Of a stretch of 64,000 nt of DNA, positions 59,562-64,000 are shown in pieces; the stretch's first letter is position 1, and each line of letters starts with the position of its first letter. The notes beneath the pieces are model-generated. The model was not told the origin of the DNA and did not search any database. It saw only the letters and a program-made list of their open reading frames with translations. Origin of the DNA: an uncultured Lachnospiraceae bacterium (GTDB taxonomy: Bacteria > Bacillota > Clostridia > Lachnospirales > Lachnospiraceae). The DNA is taken from positions 1-64,000 of the forward strand of contig CAKQXY010000011.1 of NCBI GenBank assembly GCA_934292725.1, in the 5' to 3' direction. Position numbers and translations under genes: made by a program.

Positions 59562-59589
59562 GTTGTCATGTGTCGTTACATGTTGTCAA
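59562..59589. repeat. short direct plus inverted repeat near the island edge
   Basis: TGTTGTCA occurs at 59562-59569 and 59582-59589. Between them CATGT (59568-59572) faces ACATG (59579-59583). The arrangement resembles a recombinase or dimeric-regulator binding site. It lies between the rpsI terminator and the BREX operon. No partner copy is visible in the window. Confidence 0.45.
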
Positions 59590-59613
59590 AACTGAATATA
59601 AGTACCTTACATA

Positions 59614-59662
59614 GAGCGTCAGCTCATTCTTTAGATTTGAAGAATGAGTTGGCGCTCTTTTT
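59614..59662 (+). terminator. strong hairpin terminator before the BREX operon
   Basis: GAGCGTCAGCTCATTCTT pairs with AAGAATGAGTTGGCGCTC, an 18-bp stem with G-T pairs, followed by TTTTTC. It has no gene just upstream, so it may be the end of a lost gene or the second terminator for rplM-rpsI. Confidence 0.85.
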
Positions 59663-59739
59663 CTGTTTTCGGAAAAGGAACGCTTCAAAAGATCGCATGA
59701 TTTACGCCAAAATAAAATATTGATAACTTCAACTGAATA

Positions 59740-59768
59740 TTGAAAAATAAACTTGCATGTGATAGAAT
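59740..59768 (+). promoter_or_regulatory. promoter of the BREX operon
   Basis: TTGAAA at 59740-59745 and TAGAAT at 59763-59768 with a 17-bp spacer, about 80 nt before the HTH gene. Confidence 0.7.
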
Positions 59769-59848
59769 GATTCGAGATGGGCTTACTATGCCCAGTTGCT
59801 ATTTGAAGACATGATTTCAGATATAGGTAAAGTAGTGAGGTAGACATC

Positions 59849-60115
59849 ATGGCAATCAGTTATCGAAAGCTTTGGATACAACTAATTTATAGAAATATGA
59901 ACAAGACAGAACTTAGAGAAGTGTCTGGAATTACAACTAATGCGTTAGCTGCACTCGGAAAAGATGAGAGGGTTACCACTGATGTTCTAAATAAAATTTG
60001 TCTGGCATTGAAATGTGATGTCGGTGACATTATGGAGATTATTCCAGATGAAGAATATAAAAAGAGGCAGGAACGAGCAAAAGAATTGAATCCTGTGCGT
60101 AAAGAGGAGGAATGA
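59849..60115 (+). CDS. small XRE/YozG-type HTH regulator of the BREX operon
   Basis: An 88-residue DNA-binding protein. MNKTELREVSGITTNALAALG at about 17-37 is the helix-turn-helix, and LNKICLALKCDVGDIMEI is the usual end of the Cro/C1 fold in this family. The Lys/Glu-rich tail follows. It is the first gene of the operon, 5 nt before brxA, and likely controls it. It is not the WYL-domain BrxR found in some BREX loci. Confidence 0.88.
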   Translation: MAISYRKLWIQLIYRNMNKTELREVSGITTNALAALGKDERVTTDVLNKICLALKCDVGDIMEIIPDEEYKKRQERAKELNPVRKEEE

Positions 60116-60120
60116 AGTAG

Positions 60121-60738
60121 ATGATCGAAATGAAAGTATTATCTGCACCTTTTGCTTGTCGAACAAAAGACCTTCTATGGTATCGAGAAACAAAGCAGTG
60201 CATTGAATTATTAAGAGAGGGAAAGTCTCTTGATGACATTAAAATCCTGAGTGAAAACGAGAATATTTTCAATGCGGCATCTTCAAGTCGTGCGGATAAC
60301 ATTCGTGTTGTCACGGCAAGACGATTGAAGGCAGTGAATGAAGAATTTCTCAGCTTCTTCTCTGCGCAAGATGCGATGGCACAAAAGCAGCTGTGTGTTG
60401 TTCTTGTCATGCTCACGGATCGAACATTTTATGAATTTATGAATGCGATTTTCAAAGAAAAAATGATCTTAGGAGTTTATGAATTGCATGACAGTGATCT
60501 GGTTGGATTTGTTCATAGATTACAGGAATCAGACGAACGGATCGCAAAATGGTCAGATGCAGCAGTGATAAAAGTTCGAGACAACTATAAGTATATCTTG
60601 AAGGAAGCAGAGTTTATATCTAAGACTGGAACAACACGAGAAATCGTTCGTCCAATCATTAGTGATGCGATGAAAACTTTTTTAATAGATGAAGGATTAT
60701 TGCCAATTTACAAAATCTTAGCAGGAGAAAGTGTATGA
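60121..60738 (+). CDS. brxA: BREX protein BrxA (DUF1819)
   Basis: A 205-residue all-helical protein of the DUF1819 family, present in type I BREX systems. The N-terminal segment LSAPFACRTKDLLWYRETKQ and the later LLWLE-like MLTDRTFYEFMNAIFKEKM fit the family, as does the length. BREX blocks phage DNA replication and methylates host DNA; the role of BrxA is not settled, but it has been reported to bind DNA. It overlaps brxB by 4 nt (ATGA). Confidence 0.85.
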   Translation: MIEMKVLSAPFACRTKDLLWYRETKQCIELLREGKSLDDIKILSENENIFNAASSSRADNIRVVTARRLKAVNEEFLSFFSAQDAMAQKQLCVVLVMLTDRTFYEFMNAIFKEKMILGVYELHDSDLVGFVHRLQESDERIAKWSDAAVIKVRDNYKYILKEAEFISKTGTTREIVRPIISDAMKTFLIDEGLLPIYKILAGESV

Positions 60739-61325
60739 AAACGATAGAAGAAAGACTGGATATCTTAGAAGAAAAAATGAGGCAGGAGTCCTTTCGGACA
60801 AACACGGGACTGGGGGGAGAAGTTGGATACTATGTATTCGACTATGATCCGAATCAGGAACTTGTCGTTCGAGAACGAGTGAATAGTTTAGGCAGCTCAA
60901 ATACAGTTTTGAAATTTGGATATCAGTTGAAGATATTTGATCTTTATGAGTTGATTCTTCAGTTATTGGAAGAGGAAGGAGTCCTGGAAGATTTAAAGGA
61001 TCTGGAAGAAGAGGAAGGAACGGATTATGTGTTCCAGAGCATTTCAGATGTGCTTCGCTTTGATGACAAGGACAGTTTGATTATTCGCTACATTATGGAC
61101 AACACACCAGATGACTCGGTGGTGTTTCTTACGGGCGTAGGAAAGAGTTATCCGATTTTACGGTCACACAAGATACTCAATAATTTGCATCAGGTGATGG
61201 ATCATTGTCCGGTAATTTTGTTCTTCCCAGGAAGATACAATGGCGACTCCCTCAATATTTTTGGAGAGGCAGCCAACGATCAGAACGAGAATTACTACAG
61301 AGCATTTCCGATAGTTGACAGATAA
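60735..61325 (+). CDS. brxB: BREX protein BrxB (DUF1788)
   Basis: A 196-residue protein of the DUF1788 family, required in type I BREX but of unclear biochemical role. Family features are the N-terminal ERLDILEEKM, the FDLYELILQLLEEEGVLED segment near residues 63-81, and VVFLTGVGKSYPILRSH near 135-151 ahead of the FFPGRYNGDSLNIFGE end. Start overlaps brxA; brxC starts 15 nt downstream. Confidence 0.9.
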   Translation: MKTIEERLDILEEKMRQESFRTNTGLGGEVGYYVFDYDPNQELVVRERVNSLGSSNTVLKFGYQLKIFDLYELILQLLEEEGVLEDLKDLEEEEGTDYVFQSISDVLRFDDKDSLIIRYIMDNTPDDSVVFLTGVGKSYPILRSHKILNNLHQVMDHCPVILFFPGRYNGDSLNIFGEAANDQNENYYRAFPIVDR

Positions 61326-61340
61326 GGGAGGAAGCAGAAC

Positions 61341-64000
61341 ATGAAGATTGAAAAGATGTTTTTAAAGGACATTGATCGTCCTATTTCTGGCGTTATCAAG
61401 GTTGGACATATAGAGAATGAAGATAAAAAAACAGAACTGGATGAGTACGTTGTAACACGAGAACTGACGAAGCATTTCCGTGAGTTCTTTGATAATTACA
61501 CGGCGAGCATAGATACGTCGACGGATAATATTGGAGTTTGGATTTCCGGTTTCTTTGGAAGTGGTAAATCTCATTTCTTAAAGATATTATCTTATGTTCT
61601 TGACGATACGCTTGTTGATGGAAAACATGCAAATGAATACTTCAAGAATAAAGACAATATTCAAGTGGATCCGACTATCTATGCCAACATGGAGCGTGCT
61701 TCTCATACACCAACGCAGGCGATTCTGTTTAATGTGGATTCTAAGAGTACATCTACCGCAAAGTCTGACAGTAATGCAATCGTTACTGTTTTTAATCGTG
61801 TATTTAATGAGAAGCTTGGTTATGACGGAGCGAATCCGGCACTTGCTGATCTTGAGAGACAATTGGATGAAGAGGGAAAGTATGAGCTGTTCCAGGATAC
61901 ATTTCGCCGCTTACATGGACAGGAGTGGAAAGAAGTAAGAAATAAGTTCCGTGTCATTCGGGGACGAGTAGAGAAGACTCTTGTTGAGATGGGATACATG
62001 GATGAGGAGAATGCAAAACTTTGGGTAAAGGAGTCTACGACTCAGAATTATCAGATTGCTATCGAAGATTTTGCTGAGCGTGTTCATCAGTACATTGAAA
62101 GATCTGGCAAGAGAGTTGTTTTCTTGGTGGATGAAATCGGTCAGTTTATTAGTACCGATTCTAAATTGATGCTGAACTTACAGACTATGACAGAAGAACT
62201 TGGTGTCCGTTGCCATGGTAAAGCATGGATTATCGTAACTGCACAGGAAGATATTGATTCCATGACAGCCAATATGGATGTCACAGCAGAAAGCAAGAAT
62301 GACTTCTCTAAGATTCAGGGACGTTTTAAGACAAGATTGTCACTGACTTCCGTCAATGCGGATGAAGTTATTCGTGAAAGAATTTTAAAGAAAAATGAAG
62401 CGGGAACCATGACCTTGAAGGCATTGTATGACTCAGAGGAAACAGTCATTTTGAATGCAGTAGACTTCAAAGATAATGGACGTGAGATGAAGAAGTACAA
62501 GAGTGCAGATGAGTTTGCGGAAGTATATCCGTTCTTACCGTACCAGTTCCATTTGCTTGCAGATATTTTAAATGCAATCCGCTTAAATAGCTCTTCGGGA
62601 CGTCATCAGTCAGAGGGGGAGCGTTCTATGCTTGGAGCGTTCCAGCAGGCTGCAAAAGCTGTGATGTACAAGGAGGAAGGTACGATTGTTCCGCTGTATC
62701 GTTTTTTTGATGATCTTGTGGAATTTATCGACCACACACATGCGATTGTAATTCTTCGTGCGCAGGAGAATGAAAGAATTAACCCAAACAAAGAGGAGGA
62801 CTGTTTCCCGGTCAATGTATTGAAAGTGTTGTTCCTTCTTAAATATGTTCAGGGAATTCCGCTTACGGAAAATAATATTGTGAACTTCATGATGACCAAT
62901 ATCCATGAAGATAAGGCAGAACTTAGAAAGAAAGTATCAGAAGCATTACAGCTGCTTGTGAACAATTTGCTTGTTTCACAGATCCAGGATACATACGAGT
63001 TCTTGACAGACGAAGAACAGGATATTAATCGTCAGATTCGTGATCGTAATATTGCAGAGCGTGACATCATGGCTGCAATCACGAAGGTTGTATATGACAG
63101 TATCTACAATAATGCTCGTTACCGTGTTCCGAAGTTCAACGGTAGATATACCTTTGCCTTCAATCAGTTCCTAGATAACATTCCGAACAAGGGAAATCAG
63201 AACAATCAGATTGGACTTCGTATTATCACACCACGTTATACGGGAACAACTGGTGATGGAAATGTAGATGACACGACACTTTCCATGATTTCTGCAAGAA
63301 ACCAGGAAGCTATCTTAAAGCTACCAGTAGATAGCAATCCATATTATAAAGAGATGCAGAATGCACTCAAGATTGAAGATTATATTCGTTCTGTTGCTGA
63401 TCCTCAAAAGGGAAAATCAACGGTTATTCGTAATACCAAGATGCAGGAAGCTGGAAAGAGTAGATCAGCTGCATTAGATGCATTAAAGGAAGCAATCGGA
63501 AATGCAGCTATATTTGTAAATGGACAGCACATTACCGATATCAAGTCTCATGATTCGGTCGTGAGAATCAATGAGGCATTAGGAAGACTGGTAGATACTA
63601 TTTACTACAAGCTTTCCTATATCGATTCTCCGAAGGATGATATTGCAATCAAGAATTTGTTCAAGACAGACAATCAGGCAAAACTGGAGCTTGGAGATGC
63701 AGGAGAACCAAACTCTTTAGCATTAAGAGAGGCATTTGAGTATATCAATAGAACCACTTCAATACATTCCATGATTTCAATGAAATCTTTACTGGATCAT
63801 TTTGTGCTTGATCCATACGGATATACAGAGATGGATACGAAGTGGATCATTGCTAAACTTTTCAAGGATGGAAAGATTAGTGCAACCGCAGAGAAAGAAC
63901 CAATCACAATCTTTAACCGTGATGCCAATGATCTGGGAACTTATTTTACGAACCGTCGGTATGAGGATAAGCTTCTATTCAAGGCAAAAGAGATCATTGA
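61341..64000 (+). CDS. brxC: BREX ATPase BrxC/PglY-like (partial, runs off the right edge)
   Basis: Large P-loop ATPase of the BREX system; the first 886 codons are inside the window and no stop is reached (full family members have about 1,200 residues). Walker A is GFFGSGKSH near residues 70-78, and Walker B is VVFLVDEIGQ near 258-267. ATG at 61341 follows GGGAGGAAGC. The gene order HTH-brxA-brxB-brxC predicts pglX, brxZ (pglZ) and brxL beyond the edge. Confidence 0.93.
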   Translation, partial: MKIEKMFLKDIDRPISGVIKVGHIENEDKKTELDEYVVTRELTKHFREFFDNYTASIDTSTDNIGVWISGFFGSGKSHFLKILSYVLDDTLVDGKHANEYFKNKDNIQVDPTIYANMERASHTPTQAILFNVDSKSTSTAKSDSNAIVTVFNRVFNEKLGYDGANPALADLERQLDEEGKYELFQDTFRRLHGQEWKEVRNKFRVIRGRVEKTLVEMGYMDEENAKLWVKESTTQNYQIAIEDFAERVHQYIERSGKRVVFLVDEIGQFISTDSKLMLNLQTMTEELGVRCHGKAWIIVTAQEDIDSMTANMDVTAESKNDFSKIQGRFKTRLSLTSVNADEVIRERILKKNEAGTMTLKALYDSEETVILNAVDFKDNGREMKKYKSADEFAEVYPFLPYQFHLLADILNAIRLNSSSGRHQSEGERSMLGAFQQAAKAVMYKEEGTIVPLYRFFDDLVEFIDHTHAIVILRAQENERINPNKEEDCFPVNVLKVLFLLKYVQGIPLTENNIVNFMMTNIHEDKAELRKKVSEALQLLVNNLLVSQIQDTYEFLTDEEQDINRQIRDRNIAERDIMAAITKVVYDSIYNNARYRVPKFNGRYTFAFNQFLDNIPNKGNQNNQIGLRIITPRYTGTTGDGNVDDTTLSMISARNQEAILKLPVDSNPYYKEMQNALKIEDYIRSVADPQKGKSTVIRNTKMQEAGKSRSAALDALKEAIGNAAIFVNGQHITDIKSHDSVVRINEALGRLVDTIYYKLSYIDSPKDDIAIKNLFKTDNQAKLELGDAGEPNSLALREAFEYINRTTSIHSMISMKSLLDHFVLDPYGYTEMDTKWIIAKLFKDGKISATAEKEPITIFNRDANDLGTYFTNRRYEDKLLFKAKEII

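Noticed and set aside
61594..61938. 114-residue plus-strand frame inside brxC
   Set aside because: It is an out-of-frame reading within the clear BrxC coding sequence that starts at 61341.

Overview
The window is chromosomal DNA from a low-to-moderate-GC Gram-positive anaerobe of the Clostridia, most likely a Lachnospiraceae species. This rests on sigma-A promoters with consensus boxes and 17-18 bp spacers, strong AGGAGG ribosome binding sites, type Z zinc S14, zinc-form L33 and L36, RpoB and RpoC without large proteobacterial inserts, an enlarged L17, a YesMN-type two-component system, DUF4358 and DegV proteins, and ECF transporter genes behind rplQ. I cannot fix the genus.

Layout. 1-27 is the last part of a 23S rRNA gene. 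291-3715 is rpmG-secE-nusG-rplK-rplA-rplJ-rplL. It carries two L1-binding rRNA mimics and an L10-leader attenuator. A tRNA-Pro(GGG) on the minus strand separates it from rpoB-rpoC (4257-11937). Then come rpsL-rpsG-fusA-tuf (12161-16863). Tuf is normally followed directly by rpsJ. Here about 16.5 kb intervenes: a galactose-type ABC uptake operon (mglBAC), a YesN/YesM two-component system with two sugar-binding-protein homologues and a small unknown gene, a DegV protein, a 941-residue membrane-anchored BspA-like protein, and a minus-strand rRNA-type methyltransferase.

The S10-spc-alpha superoperon runs from rpsJ (33558) to rplQ (49888) behind a large structured leader. It is followed by a fused EcfA-EcfA ATPase, ecfT and truA, then DUF4358, MBOAT, DHHW and SGNH genes that look like a polysaccharide O-acetylation cassette, then rplM-rpsI. 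Immediately after rpsI a BREX phage-defence operon begins (HTH regulator, brxA, brxB, brxC) and runs off the right edge.

The least explained signals are intergenic. Three elements bounded by ACAGTTCAC/GTGAACTG inverted repeats (44356, 49957, 58240) sit between operons. Two of them share a 42-nt arm with a compensatory base change. A fourth, unrelated element (32074-32247) can be drawn as a near-perfect cloverleaf: a 10-bp closing stem and three nested arms. These look like small structured mobile repeats or RNA elements and deserve genome-wide comparison.

Most of the window is core translation and transcription machinery, with accessory material in three places: 17-33 kb (sugar sensing and uptake), 54-58 kb (surface polysaccharide modification) and 59.5 kb onward (phage defence).
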